Source of the DNA: Nannocystis bainbridge
GTDB taxonomy: Bacteria > Myxococcota_A > Polyangia > Nannocystales > Nannocystaceae
Assembly (NCBI RefSeq): GCF_028368995.1
Contig: NZ_JAQNDL010000003.1
Location: 2,294,001-2,358,000 of the forward strand
Length of the DNA stretch: 64,000 bases
Direction of reading: 5' to 3'
In this document: positions 54,090 to 63,172 of the stretch, one piece after another
Layout of the letters: every line of letters starts with the position of its first letter
Numbering within the stretch: the first letter of the stretch is position 1
The notes under the pieces: generated by a model
The model's input: the letters and a program-made list of their open reading frames with translations, nothing else
Database searches by the model: none
Told to the model about the DNA's origin: nothing
Position numbers and translations under genes: made by a program

Positions 54090-55559
54090 ATGGTCTCCGT
54101 CCAGCGCAGCTCCCTGCTCGTCACCTCGCTCGTCCTCGCCGCCTGCGGCGACTCGCAAGCGGGCACCGACACCGCCGCCACCACCGCCGAGACCGAGGCC
54201 CCCGGCAGCAGCGAGGCGAGCGGCGGCAGCGAGGCCACCGGCACCCCGACCACCAGCGAGCCCGCGCCGACCACCAGCACCACTGACGGCGGTGAAGCCG
54301 TGCGGCCCAACTGGCATCAGGACATCGCCCCGCTGGTCACCGCCAGCTGTCAGAGCTGCCACGTCGCCGGCGGGATCGCCCCGTTCGCGCTGACCGACTA
54401 CGAGGAGTCGAAGCAGTGGGCCGGCGTCATGGCCAGCAGCGTCGCCCTCGGCCTCATGCCGCCGTGGCACGCGCTCGAGACCGACGTCTGCCAGCCGCCG
54501 CTGCCCTACCTGCACGACCCGCGGCTGTCGGACGAGCAAAAGGCCATGTTCCAGGATTGGGCCGATCTGGGCGCGCCCGAAGGCGATCTCGCGCTCGCGG
54601 CCCCGCTGCCGTCGCCGCCCTCGCTCGACCTGGCGAACCCGACCAAATCGATCACGATGGCCACCCCGCTGACCGTCGACAGGGTCGGCAACACCACCGA
54701 TTTCTTCCACTGCCTGAGCCTGGACCCGGGCAACGACGCCCCGGTCTACGTCGACGGCATCCAGGTGCTCGCGGGCAACCCGAAGATCGTGCATCACGTG
54801 CTGATCTACGTCGACGCCGGCGCCGACTCGGCGAGCTGGCCCGGCGGGGTCAAGCAGAACTGCGGCGGCGGGTCCGGCATCGGCAACGCGCAGCTGATCG
54901 GCGGGTGGGTCCCCGGCGGCATGCCGATGATCGCGCCCGCGGGCGTGACGACCGAGCTGCCGGCCGGCGCGCGGCTGATCCTCAACGTCCACTATCACGC
55001 CACCGGCGGCGGCCCCGAAGAGGACAAGGCGACCGGCCTCGCCCTGCGCTGGAGCGACACCGCGGCCGAGTGGTCGACCCTCTTCACCCTCATCGGCGCC
55101 CCCGGCATGGGCACGTCGTTGAACGGCCCGCTGATGATCCCCGCCGGCGCGTCCGGACACGTCGAAGAGTACGAGTACACCGTGCCCGCCGAGATCCCCG
55201 TGTTCGCCGACGTGCGCGTCTGGACCGTCCTCAATCACATGCACAAGGTCGGCGTCGACATGCGCGTATGGGTCGAGAGCGGCGACACCGAGACCTGCCT
55301 GCTGCACACCCCGAAGTGGGACTTCAACTGGCAGCGCTCCTATCAATACGACGCCCCGATCGGCTCGAGCTTCCGCGTCCGCGCCGGCGACAAGGTCCGC
55401 CTCCGCTGCGTCTACGACAACACGATGGCCAACCCCGGCGTGGTCGAGATGCTGGCCGAGGCCGGCCTCGACGCCCCGGTCCCCGTCGGCCTCGGCGAGG
55501 GCACGCTCGACGAGATGTGCCTCACCGGCGTCGGTGTGGCCATCAAGGGCGGACTCTGA
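54090..55559 (+). CDS. Copper type II monooxygenase-like lipoprotein with c-type heme site
   Basis: A 489-aa putative lipoprotein. The signal MVSVQRSSLLVTSLVLAAC and Ser/Glu/Thr linker precede a heme c motif (ASCQSCHVAGG) and a PHM/DBM-like copper domain: NPKIVHHVLIYVDAG (HH pair), LILNVHYHATGGG (HxH) and VLNHMHKVGVD (HMH). This arrangement, cytochrome c followed by copper type II monooxygenase core, is seen in a number of secreted bacterial oxidases. The substrate is unknown. The ATG at 54090 begins the signal. The hypothetical protein gene follows 189 nt later. Confidence 0.82.
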   Translation: MVSVQRSSLLVTSLVLAACGDSQAGTDTAATTAETEAPGSSEASGGSEATGTPTTSEPAPTTSTTDGGEAVRPNWHQDIAPLVTASCQSCHVAGGIAPFALTDYEESKQWAGVMASSVALGLMPPWHALETDVCQPPLPYLHDPRLSDEQKAMFQDWADLGAPEGDLALAAPLPSPPSLDLANPTKSITMATPLTVDRVGNTTDFFHCLSLDPGNDAPVYVDGIQVLAGNPKIVHHVLIYVDAGADSASWPGGVKQNCGGGSGIGNAQLIGGWVPGGMPMIAPAGVTTELPAGARLILNVHYHATGGGPEEDKATGLALRWSDTAAEWSTLFTLIGAPGMGTSLNGPLMIPAGASGHVEEYEYTVPAEIPVFADVRVWTVLNHMHKVGVDMRVWVESGDTETCLLHTPKWDFNWQRSYQYDAPIGSSFRVRAGDKVRLRCVYDNTMANPGVVEMLAEAGLDAPVPVGLGEGTLDEMCLTGVGVAIKGGL

Positions 55560-55748
55560 GGGCAGATGCCCGCCGGCTCGAGCCGGCGACCGGCGCAGGT
55601 CGAGCGGCATGCGGGCGAGACACTCTCGCCACGCATGACACGTGCTGTGAAGCCTCGCGACTCGCACGACTTCCGCCCCGCGCGCCGAATACGGCGAACC
55701 GCCAATCGCCCGCCCCCGACCCCTCGGGGAGTGGTAAGAATCCGCGCC

Positions 55749-56156
55749 ATGCTCGACGAGTCGCAGAGGATCCCCGCCTTCGAAGCCGCCCTCAGGCACG
55801 GCTTCGGCCTCGACCCCGCCGCCCTGCTCGAGTCCGAGGGCTGGTGGCGCTTCGAGATCGAGGGCATCAAGTTCCAGGGCGGCATCCACTCGCGCGATGT
55901 CCAGGTCTCCGCGCTGATCTGCAACCTCGACCCGGGCTGCGACTTCGACGCGTTCTACGAGGACATGAACCAGGCCGCGTGCCCCGAGGGCCTGGCGCGC
56001 TTCGCCGAAGCGGACTGCTACCTCTACGCCAAGGCCGCGCTGCCCTTCGGATCGGTGTCGCAGGCGCAGATCGAGCAAGCGATCCGCGACTGCATCACGG
56101 TCAAGCGCTCGCCCGGCGCGACCGGGCTGCGCGCGAACTGGGCCTGGTACGGCTGA
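55749..56156 (+). CDS. Hypothetical protein
   Basis: A 135-aa soluble protein without signal or membrane segment. It has a mixed alpha/beta pattern: RIPAFEAALRHGFGL helix, EGWWRFEIEGIKFQGGIH strands, and a long C-terminal helix. The shape resembles the YbjN or secretion-chaperone-like fold, but I recognise no family motif. The ATG at 55749 follows an in-frame stretch without conserved features. It lies between the copper oxygenase-like gene and the convergent protease gene (10 nt from its stop). Confidence 0.6.
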   Translation: MLDESQRIPAFEAALRHGFGLDPAALLESEGWWRFEIEGIKFQGGIHSRDVQVSALICNLDPGCDFDAFYEDMNQAACPEGLARFAEADCYLYAKAALPFGSVSQAQIEQAIRDCITVKRSPGATGLRANWAWYG

Positions 56157-56165
56157 CCCGCGAAT

Positions 56166-57620
56166 CTACACGACCCTGCGCCGACGGCGGAAGCCGAGCA
56201 GCGCGAGCAGCCCGAGCGCGGCCGCAGGGCCGTTCTGCTGCCGGCAGCCGCAACCGCCGTCGTCATCGGTGCCGGCCGCGGTCGTGGCGCTGTCCTCGCT
56301 CGTGCCGCCGCTGCTCGAAGTCTCGCCTTCCCCGCCAGTCGTGTCGGCGCCGGTCGTCGGCTGCTCGCCGGTCGTCTCCGATTCGCCGGTCGTCGACAGC
56401 TCGCCTGTGGTCGACTCGTCCGGCAGCTCGGGCGCCGGCTTGTTGACGCCGATGGCGATCGGCGCGGCGTAGGCCTCGTTGCCCGCATGGTCGACCGCGA
56501 TGGCGCTGATCACATAACCGCCCGCCGGTAGTCCGACGCTCCAGGTGTACGGCCCGGCCTCGCGCTTGCCGTTCGGGACCTCCTTCTCGTTGAAGACGAG
56601 CCGCACCTCGGCGATACCCCAGCCGTCCGGCTTGCCCGCGCCGTCGCTCGCCACGGCGGTGATCTTCAGCGGCAGCGGGCCCTCGGACTCATACGTATGA
56701 CCCTGCATCAGCCCGACGATCTCGACCTGCGGCGGTTCGTCGTCGACAATTTCACCATAGGCCGGACCGCAAGCCGCGCTCGCCTCCGAGACCGGCGCGT
56801 CGGCCTGGCAGCCGGTCGCCCAGGTCCCGGCAGGCACCCCGGGCTGCAGGGCGAAGCCGCCGCAGTCGGGGCTCGGATCCCACGTGCCATCGGGCGTATG
56901 GCAGGGCGTGATATCGACGTTGAGGTAGGACTCGAATTTCTCGATGTGCTTGTGCATCATCGAGAAGTATTGCTCGGCTCCGCAGCCGCCGATGACATAC
57001 GAGGCGATGCCGAACACCCGCCAGCCGCCGTCGGGCAGCTGCAGCATCACCGGACCGCCGGAGTCGCCGTAGCAGATGCTGTGCATGTCGTCGCCCGTGA
57101 TCAGCATCTCCTCCCCGGGGAAGCCGGCGATCTTCGCCGTCGTCTCGCGCTTGAGCCCCGTCGGGCCGTTGTCGGCCTGGCCGAAGCCGATCAGCGACAC
57201 CTCGGCGCCGACCTGCAACGCGTCGAGCTCGCAGCCCATCAAGATCGGCACGATCGGGACATCGGTCACCGGCTCCGCGAGCCGGCACCCGCCGATGTCG
57301 CTCCCGAAGGTGATCCCGTCGGGGACCATGAAGCAGTCCTCGGTCTCGACCACTCGCGCCTGCGGGTCGGCGCGGTCCTCTCCGAACAGAGCGAACTTGA
57401 AGTCGGCCCCGCAGTGACCCGCGAAGATCACCACCTCCGGGTGGACGAGCGTGCCGGTGCAGCTGTTGCCGCCGTCGTCCAGATAGACGGTGGTCGGCCA
57501 GCCGCACTCCTGGACCTCGGTCCCCTGATAAATCCCCTGCGGGAGCTGCGGGTCCGCGGACGCGAGGCCCGGCGTGAAAAGGAAGATGGATGCGAATGGG
57601 TAAAGATAGATGGAAAACAC
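56166..57620 (-). CDS. Trypsin-like serine protease with MYXO-CTERM-like tail
   Basis: A 484-aa secreted protease. It starts at GTG with the signal MFSIYLYPFASIFLFTPGLASA. The chymotrypsin-fold catalytic residues are His in VIFAGHC, Asp in FGSDIGGCRL, and Ser in CYGDSGGPV. An Ig-like or CARDB-like domain follows (EIVGLMQGHTYESEGPLPLKITAVASDG and GYVISAIAVDHAGNEAYAAP), then a Thr/Gly-rich linker, and a C-terminus GCGCRQQ, hydrophobic stretch and RRRRR, the MYXO-CTERM sorting signal of myxobacteria. It is anchored to or released from the outer membrane. Confidence 0.92.
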   Translation of the reverse strand: MFSIYLYPFASIFLFTPGLASADPQLPQGIYQGTEVQECGWPTTVYLDDGGNSCTGTLVHPEVVIFAGHCGADFKFALFGEDRADPQARVVETEDCFMVPDGITFGSDIGGCRLAEPVTDVPIVPILMGCELDALQVGAEVSLIGFGQADNGPTGLKRETTAKIAGFPGEEMLITGDDMHSICYGDSGGPVMLQLPDGGWRVFGIASYVIGGCGAEQYFSMMHKHIEKFESYLNVDITPCHTPDGTWDPSPDCGGFALQPGVPAGTWATGCQADAPVSEASAACGPAYGEIVDDEPPQVEIVGLMQGHTYESEGPLPLKITAVASDGAGKPDGWGIAEVRLVFNEKEVPNGKREAGPYTWSVGLPAGGYVISAIAVDHAGNEAYAAPIAIGVNKPAPELPDESTTGELSTTGESETTGEQPTTGADTTGGEGETSSSGGTSEDSATTAAGTDDDGGCGCRQQNGPAAALGLLALLGFRRRRRVV

Positions 57621-58031
57621 CGAATCATCCTAGCCATGATTCGCGGCTCGCGGCGAACGCCCCCATGCTCCATGCAGCGAGCGGACCATGAGCTTGGAGC
57701 GATCGACGCCGATCGGAACCGTGAAACATCGGCAAATCGCCGACGGTCGGCGCCAGAAAGCCGCGGCGCCCCTGTGTGAGTACGACTGCGACCCGATCGA
57801 CCGGCTCCGCCGATTCTTGGAGAATGTTCGGTGCGAGCATCACGGTCTCGCCGAGGCGCGCACGGGGAGACGCCATCAGGAGGTCGCCATCGAAGTCACG
57901 CCTTCATGGTTTCACGCGGCGACGATCTTGCGCAATCGTAAACTCTCGGCCCGTGACACACGCCGGGACAGCGCGTGGCCCGGCATGCCCGGCAAGCTCC
58001 TCGACCTCGATCGGGCGCGAGGCCCGTCGAC
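57621..58031. other. Intergenic region, 411 nt
   Basis: This lies upstream of the protease gene and downstream of the small 78-aa gene, both on the reverse strand. Open frames on the plus strand are unsupported shadows. It must hold the protease promoter, but I see no clear elements, arrays or hairpins. Confidence 0.4.
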
Positions 58032-58268
58032 TCAGCCGGCCCGCGCCTGCGCCAGCTTGAACAGCAGATGGCTGACCTGGGCGAACTTCAGCACCTGGGG
58101 ATTGCGGGTGCGCGCCGACATCTCGTGACACACCAGCTTGAACTGCACCACGTCGAACAGCACGTGGACGGGATCGGGGTCCTCTGCGACTCGCCGGCGC
58201 AGCTCGATCACCTGGTCTCGCAGACCCGGCGGGATACTCGATAGATAGGGCGCGAGATCGTCGAACAT
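58032..58268 (-). CDS. Hypothetical small protein
   Basis: A 78-aa soluble, mainly helical protein: MFDDLAPYLSSIPPGLRDQVIELRRRVAEDPDPVHVLFDVVQFKLVCHEMSARTRNPQVLKFAQVSHLLFKLAQARAG is its make-up in outline, with an amphipathic pattern. The ATG at 58268 gives the most protein-like start; the longer frame is unsupported. It diverges from the molybdenum hydroxylase operon, 164 nt away. I do not recognise the family. Confidence 0.5.
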   Translation of the reverse strand: MFDDLAPYLSSIPPGLRDQVIELRRRVAEDPDPVHVLFDVVQFKLVCHEMSARTRNPQVLKFAQVSHLLFKLAQARAG

Positions 58269-58432
58269 GGGCTGCAGGATCCTCGCAGTCGCCGCTCGAG
58301 TCGAATGCAAACGGCTGCACCCCGCCGGCGCCCGCGCTGCGGCATCCGGGGCTCGCCGGGCGGCCTCCGCGAGCGCGCGGAAAGGATCCGCACCGTTGAC
58401 AATCTTCGCGCCCTCACCGCACAGTCTCGCGC

Positions 58433-61261
58433 ATGAGCCCACCGATCTCGCGGCGCGGCATCCTGCGCGGAACTCTCGGCGGCGGCACAGTCCTCGTCGG
58501 TGAGAGCTGCGCCCCGAAGATCGTCGGCGAGCGCGCCGAGGCGCCCTCCCTGCCCGCTGTCGGCGATGCCGGGCCCGCCTCCCACGCGCTCGAGTTCACC
58601 GTCAACGGCGCCGCCAGGTCGATCACCGTCGACCCCGAGCGCACCGCCCTCGAGCTCGTGCGGCGCGACCTCGGCCTCACTGGTTGCAAGGAGGCCTGCG
58701 GTCACGGGGCCTGCGGCGCCTGCAGCGTGCTGCTCGACGACGTCCCGGTCGCCGCCTGCCTGCTCCCCGCCGTCGCCCTGCACCGCCGCAAGCTCGTCAC
58801 CGTCGAGGGACTCGCCCCCGCTGGCGAGCTGCACCCGGTGCAGCGCGCCTTCATGGCCGAGGACGCCCTGCAGTGCGGTTTTTGCACCCCCGGCTTCGTC
58901 GTCGCCGCCAGCGCCTTTTACACGCGCTGGCGCGCCGAGCACGGCGACGCCGAGCCCGACCGCGACACCGTCGCCGCCGCGCTGGCCGGCAACCTGTGCC
59001 GCTGCGCCGCCTACGACGGAATCATTCGAGCTGTCCAAAAGGCCAGCTCCGGCGCCTACGAAAAACCACCCGGCCCCGAGCCCGCGCCGCCGCGCTACGA
59101 CGCCCGCGACAAGGTCACCGGCGCCGCCAAGTACACCGTCGACGTCCAGCTCCCCGGTCAGCTCGAGGGCAAGATCTTGCGCTCCCCGCACGCCCACGCG
59201 CGCGTGCGCAAGGTCGACTGGTCGAAGGCCCTCGCGCTGCCCGGCGTGTTCGGGGCGGTCGATCTGCTGCACGGCGGCACCACCCTGCGCTTCGTCGGCC
59301 AGGAGATCGCCGCCATCGCGGCGATCGACGCCCGCACCGCCGAGGCCGCCCTCGCCGCGATCGAGCTCGACCTCGAGGTCCTGCCGCCGCTCGTCGGCAT
59401 GGACGCCGCGCGGGCCCCCGGCGCCGCCCCGGTCTACCCGACCCGCAACACCCGTAAATCGGCCCCCAACGCCAGCGAGGGCCCGCTCCTGCCGCTCGGC
59501 TGGGACGGCAACGTGCGCGGCCCGTTCCAGCTGTTCAGCACCGCCAAGCTCAAGGCCCGCCGCGCCGTCGCCCGCCTGCGCGAGGCCCCGGCCGAGGGCG
59601 TCCTGGTCGAGGGGACCTACAAGACCCAGGTCCAGTGCCACACGGCCCTCGAGCCCCACGCCTGCGTCGCCCGCTGGACCGACGACGACGCCGTCACCGT
59701 CCACCTCTCGACGCAGGGGGTCCACGCCGTGGCCGAGGACATCGCCGAGCGCTGGGGCCTGCGCCGCGACCGCGTCCGCGTGCTCGCGCCGTACGTCGGC
59801 GGCGGCTTCGGGGCCAAGGTCACCCTGCAGCTCGAGTGCGTCGCCGCGGTCGAGCTGGCGCGCATCACCGCGAGGCCGGTGCGGGTGGTGCTCGAGCGGC
59901 GCGAGGAGCTGACGACCGGCGGCCTGCGCCCGGCCCAGGAGATCGAGCTCGCGGTCGCGACCGACCGCGACGGCTACCTGCAGGGCGTCACCGCCCGCGC
60001 CTTCGCCGACGCCGGCTGCAGCGTCGGCTCGACCAGCACCGTGCTCATGCGGCTGATGTACGCCAAGGCGCCCAAGGACATCGCCGACTGGGACGTCGTC
60101 AACCACGCCCCGCCCGGCAAGCCGTTCCGCGGCCCCGGCGGCCCGCCGGTGTTCTGGGCCCTCGAGCAGGCCGTCGACATCGCCGCCGAGCGCCTCGAGC
60201 TCGACCCGATCCTCCTGCGCAAGCGCTTCGACCCCAACCCCGCCCGCAATCACCTCTACGATTGGGCCCTGTCCCTCAAGACATGGCGCGAAAGACAGCC
60301 CGCACAGAGCGACCGCGGCCGGTTCCGCCGCGGCATGGGCCTGGCCGTCGGCGGGTGGTTCTACTTCGTCCAGCCGAGCGCGCGCGTGCAGATCGACGCC
60401 GGCCCCGACGGCATCGTCGCCTCGACGGCCTGCCAGGACATCGGCAACGGCACCCGCACCGTCATCGCCGCCACCGTCGCCGCGGTCCTCGGCCTCGCCC
60501 CCGCCGACATCAAGGTGGAGATCGGCGACTCCTCGCTGGTCCCGGGCCCGACCTCGGGCGGCAGCCGCACCACCGCCTCGCTGGTCCCGGCCGCGACCAT
60601 GGCCGCCGAGCAGCTGCGCGACGAATTGCTGGAGCGCGCCGAGCAGCTCGTCGGCGCCCGCGGCGTCGCCGTACCCGGCGGCGTCCGTCACCCGCGCGGC
60701 GTCGTCACCTGGCAGCAGCTCCTCGCCGGCTCGCCGCCGCTGCGGTTCGTCGGCACGCGCAAGCGCGACAAGGGCGGCTATTTCTTGCCGCCGATGGCCG
60801 ACATCGCCCCCGGCCGCTACGTCGCCGGCTCGCTGCAGATCATCGAGGTCGAGGTCGACACTCGCCTCGGCAAGATCCGCGTGCTGCGCTCGCACACCGG
60901 CATCGCCGCCGGCCACATCGTCGCGCCCGCGCTCGCGCGCAGCCAGGCCCTCGGCGGCGTGATCCAGGGCATCGGCTACGCCCTCTACGAAGAGCGCCGC
61001 CTCGACCCGAACACCGGCGCCCTCCTCACCGGCGGCCTCGAGGATTACCGGATCCCCGGCATCGGCGACATCGGCGAGCTCGACGTCCACTTCGTCGAGG
61101 ACGGCTACGAGCGCGTCAACGGCCGCAGCGTCGGCCTCGCCGAGCTCGTCACCCTCGCCCCCGCCGCCGCCATCGGCAACGCCGTCGCGCACGCCACCGG
61201 CTTCCGCCCGCGCGAGCTGCCGCTACGCCCCGACCGCGTCCTGCAAGGACTCCGCGGATGA
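58433..61261 (+). CDS. Molybdenum hydroxylase, fused 2Fe-2S and Moco subunits
   Basis: A 942-aa fusion. A twin-arginine-type signal (SRRGILRG) starts it. The 2Fe-2S domain has CKEACGHGACGAC, then the second cluster motifs CGFCTPG and NLCRC. The molybdenum cofactor domain contains GGGFGAK, the aldehyde oxidase/xanthine dehydrogenase MGD/MCD site, and LAELVTLAPAAAIGNAV with the catalytic Glu. Most family members split these parts over two genes; the fusion with Tat signal suggests a periplasmic aldehyde or heterocycle oxidoreductase (PaoABC/IorAB style). It is coupled to a small ORF by ATGA and then to the FAD subunit. Confidence 0.9.
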   Translation: MSPPISRRGILRGTLGGGTVLVGESCAPKIVGERAEAPSLPAVGDAGPASHALEFTVNGAARSITVDPERTALELVRRDLGLTGCKEACGHGACGACSVLLDDVPVAACLLPAVALHRRKLVTVEGLAPAGELHPVQRAFMAEDALQCGFCTPGFVVAASAFYTRWRAEHGDAEPDRDTVAAALAGNLCRCAAYDGIIRAVQKASSGAYEKPPGPEPAPPRYDARDKVTGAAKYTVDVQLPGQLEGKILRSPHAHARVRKVDWSKALALPGVFGAVDLLHGGTTLRFVGQEIAAIAAIDARTAEAALAAIELDLEVLPPLVGMDAARAPGAAPVYPTRNTRKSAPNASEGPLLPLGWDGNVRGPFQLFSTAKLKARRAVARLREAPAEGVLVEGTYKTQVQCHTALEPHACVARWTDDDAVTVHLSTQGVHAVAEDIAERWGLRRDRVRVLAPYVGGGFGAKVTLQLECVAAVELARITARPVRVVLERREELTTGGLRPAQEIELAVATDRDGYLQGVTARAFADAGCSVGSTSTVLMRLMYAKAPKDIADWDVVNHAPPGKPFRGPGGPPVFWALEQAVDIAAERLELDPILLRKRFDPNPARNHLYDWALSLKTWRERQPAQSDRGRFRRGMGLAVGGWFYFVQPSARVQIDAGPDGIVASTACQDIGNGTRTVIAATVAAVLGLAPADIKVEIGDSSLVPGPTSGGSRTTASLVPAATMAAEQLRDELLERAEQLVGARGVAVPGGVRHPRGVVTWQQLLAGSPPLRFVGTRKRDKGGYFLPPMADIAPGRYVAGSLQIIEVEVDTRLGKIRVLRSHTGIAAGHIVAPALARSQALGGVIQGIGYALYEERRLDPNTGALLTGGLEDYRIPGIGDIGELDVHFVEDGYERVNGRSVGLAELVTLAPAAAIGNAVAHATGFRPRELPLRPDRVLQGLRG
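60270..60283. repeat. 14-bp palindromic unit inside a gene
   Basis: An exact unit (TGTC-CCTCAA-GACA) encoding LSLKTW in the molybdenum hydroxylase gene. Confidence 0.5.
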
Positions 61262-61455
61262 CCCTCTCCTCACGAGCCCGAAGCCCGCGCATGACCTCTC
61301 TCGTCGCCGCAGCTCGGCCCGGGCGCATCGCCGAACAGCCCTCGCGCATGACCTCTCCCGTCGCCGCTGCTCGCCCCGGGCCCATCGCCGAACAGCCCCC
61401 GCGCATGACCTCTCTCGCCACCGCACTTCGCCGCTCCGCACGAGGTGCCCGATGA
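61258..61455 (+). CDS. Small repeat-coded coupling ORF
   Basis: A 65-aa ORF whose start overlaps the hydroxylase stop (ATGA) and whose stop overlaps the FAD-subunit start (ATGA). It is made largely of a 57-bp tandem repeat encoding RMTSLVAAARPGRIAEQP and variants, with short unique ends. No domain is recognised. It may simply carry the ribosome between the two subunits, or be a spacer that expanded by slippage. Confidence 0.55.
   Translation: MTLSSRARSPRMTSLVAAARPGRIAEQPSRMTSPVAAARPGPIAEQPPRMTSLATALRRSARGAR
61288..61430 (+). repeat. 57-bp tandem repeat, about 2.5 copies
   Basis: Units start at 61288, 61345 and 61402; the first two are full and the third partial. They code for the body of the small coupling ORF. 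Confidence 0.85.
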
Positions 61456-62465
61456 CCGCGCTCGAGCTCCCGACCACCCTCGACGCCGCGCTCGGCCGCC
61501 CCGGTGAGCTGCGCGCCGGCGGCACCGACCTCACCGAGCGGCGCCGGCTCGACCTGTCCCGGGGGACAGTCATCGACCTGCGCGACGTCCCCGGCCTCGA
61601 CGCCATCACCTGGCGCGAAGGACAGCTGCACCTCGGCGCCCTCGTCACCCTCGCCGCCGTCGCCGCGCACCCCGACGTGCGCGCCCGCTACCCGGCCGTG
61701 GCTGCCACCGCGGCCGCCGTCGCGACCCCGCAGATCCGCGCCCGCGCGACTGTCGGCGGCAACCTGCTGCAGCACGTGCGCTGCTGGTACTACCGCCGCC
61801 CCGGCGCCGACTGCCTCAAGAGCGGCGGCAGCGGCTGCCCGGCCCGCAGCGGCGACCACCTGTTCCACGCCTGCTTCGACCTCGGCCCGTGCGTCGCGCC
61901 GCACCCGTCGTCGCTGGCGACCGCGCTGCTGGCCTACGAGGTCCGCGTCGAGGTCGCCGGCGACCGCGAGCACACCCTCGCCAGCCTCTACGGCGACGGC
62001 TCCGATGCGCGCCGGCACCACATGCTGCCGCCCGGCGCGCTGCTCACCGGCGTGCTGCTCGGCCCGCCCCTCGCCGGCGAGCAGGCGGCCTACGTGCGCG
62101 CGACCAGCCGGGCCCGCGCGGAGTGGCCGCTGGTCGAGGTGGTGGTGCGCCTGGCGGTGGCCGCCGGCCGCATCGACACCGCCCGCGTCACCGTCGGCGG
62201 GGTGGCCAACCTCCCGCTCCGCCTCGCCGCGGTCGAGGCCCTGCTGGTCGGCAAACCCGCGCACGAGGCGACCCTGGCCGCCGCCGCCGCGGTCGCAGCC
62301 GAGGGCGCGAAGCCGCTGACCCACACGGCCTACAAGCTCGACCTCCTGCGCGGCGCGGTCCTCGACGCGCTCGAGCGCGCGCTCGCCCACACGCCGACCG
62401 CCGCGACGCCCGCCAAGACCCCCGAGCCATCGCCCGATAAACCCGCGACCGCCGAGCCGACCTGA
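61452..62465 (+). CDS. FAD-binding subunit of the molybdenum hydroxylase
   Basis: A 337-aa FAD-binding subunit of the xanthine dehydrogenase/PaoB group. LRAGGTDLTERRR and ATVGGNLLQHVRCWYYRRPGADCLKSGGSGC are the FAD-binding and 4Fe-4S regions; the four Cys of the cluster extension (C-x-C-x-C-x-C spread over RCWYYRRPGADC, GSGC and FDLGPC) match PaoB-type proteins. It transfers electrons from molybdenum centre to acceptor. The start is fixed by the ATGA overlap. The exact 14-bp unit at 61555-61568 encodes LSRGT. Confidence 0.9.
   Translation: MTALELPTTLDAALGRPGELRAGGTDLTERRRLDLSRGTVIDLRDVPGLDAITWREGQLHLGALVTLAAVAAHPDVRARYPAVAATAAAVATPQIRARATVGGNLLQHVRCWYYRRPGADCLKSGGSGCPARSGDHLFHACFDLGPCVAPHPSSLATALLAYEVRVEVAGDREHTLASLYGDGSDARRHHMLPPGALLTGVLLGPPLAGEQAAYVRATSRARAEWPLVEVVVRLAVAAGRIDTARVTVGGVANLPLRLAAVEALLVGKPAHEATLAAAAAVAAEGAKPLTHTAYKLDLLRGAVLDALERALAHTPTAATPAKTPEPSPDKPATAEPT
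61555..61568. repeat. 14-bp palindromic unit inside a gene
   Basis: An exact TGTC-N6-GACA unit encoding LSRGT near the N-terminus of the FAD-binding subunit. Confidence 0.5.
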
Positions 62466-62480
62466 CCTCGAGGACAGCCC

Positions 62481-62699
62481 ATGCAACTGTGCCGCCACCT
62501 GCGCTGGAAAGGCCACTCGCACGACGCGACCGAGCTGGCCGAATTCATGCTGACGTTCGCCCGCAACCAGGTCCCCTACTCGTGCCTCCACACGTGCCAA
62601 CCATGGGGCCCCGACGACGAGCTCGCCGCCCCGGAGGCCTGCAACGACAGCCGCCCGTGCTACAAGCCGTCCCCGCTGGTCACCCTCCGCCTGAGCTGA
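62481..62699 (+). CDS. Small Cys-rich protein of the hydroxylase operon
   Basis: A 72-aa protein with seven Cys (LCRHLRWKGH, SCLHTCQ, EACNDSRPC), no signal and no membrane segment. It begins 15 nt after the FAD subunit with GAGGACAG just upstream as ribosome-binding site, so it is probably the last gene of the operon. It could bind a metal or act in assembly. No family is recognised. Confidence 0.6.
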   Translation: MQLCRHLRWKGHSHDATELAEFMLTFARNQVPYSCLHTCQPWGPDDELAAPEACNDSRPCYKPSPLVTLRLS

Positions 62700-62726
62700 G
62701 ACGCCGCTCAAAAAAACAAATGTAGA

Positions 62727-62812
62727 TGCGCAGGGAGGGACTCGAACCCTCACGCCCCTCGCGGGACCTGGCCACCTCAAGGCCAGCCGTCTACCAATTC
62801 CGTCACCTGCGC
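62727..62812 (-). tRNA. tRNA-Leu (GAG)
   Basis: Cloverleaf with acceptor GCGCAGG/CCTGCGC, long variable arm and TTCGAGT T-loop. The anticodon loop TTGAGGT gives GAG. D-stem position 10-25 is an A-G mismatch. No CCA is encoded. Confidence 0.85.
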
Positions 62813-62842
62813 GCGCTGCCGCTGCTCGTCGTGATTCCCTGA

Positions 62843-62928
62843 TGCGCAAGAAGGGACTCGAACCCTCACGCCCCACCCGGGGCCCGGCGTTCTGAGCGCC
62901 GTACGTCTGCCAATTCCGCCACTTGCGC
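62843..62928 (-). tRNA. tRNA-Leu (CAG)
   Basis: Acceptor GCGCAAG/CTTGCGC, long variable arm, anticodon loop CTCAGAA giving CAG. No CCA is encoded. Confidence 0.9.
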
Positions 62929-62952
62929 CTGTCGCTCCCCAGTTCAAAAGAA

Positions 62953-63038
62953 TGCGCAGGGAGGGACTCGAACCCTCACGCCCCATCCGGAGCCTGGCGT
63001 TCTGAGCGCCAGCCGTCTACCCATTCCGTCACCTGCGC
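62953..63038 (-). tRNA. tRNA-Leu (CAG), second copy
   Basis: Acceptor GCGCAGG/CCTGCGC and anticodon loop CTCAGAA (CAG). Its body is closer to the Leu-GAG gene than to the first CAG copy. No CCA is encoded. Confidence 0.85.
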
Positions 63039-63052
63039 GTCTCTCAAAAAAG

Positions 63053-63135
63053 TCCGCGGGGCAGGGATCGAACCTGCCCGCGCCGAAGCGCCGTCGGTTT
63101 ACAGCCGACTGCCCCACCATTGAGGCGTCCCGCGG
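63053..63135 (-). tRNA. tRNA-Tyr-like (GTA), atypical
   Basis: Acceptor CCGCGGG/CCCGCGG, anticodon loop CTGTAAA (GTA), long variable arm and TTCGATC T-loop. Two features are unusual for bacterial tRNA-Tyr: position 8 is A, not U, and the first pair is C-G, not G-C. No CCA is encoded. Confidence 0.75.
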
Positions 63136-63172
63136 AAAATTCCCCCGTCCTCTTCTCCTCATCACAAAAGCA

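Noticed and set aside
58208..61192. Reverse open frame of about 990 codons opposite the molybdenum hydroxylase
   Set aside because: Shadow frame rich in Gly/Ala/Val/Asp with no recognisable motif; the forward strand encodes an intact enzyme.
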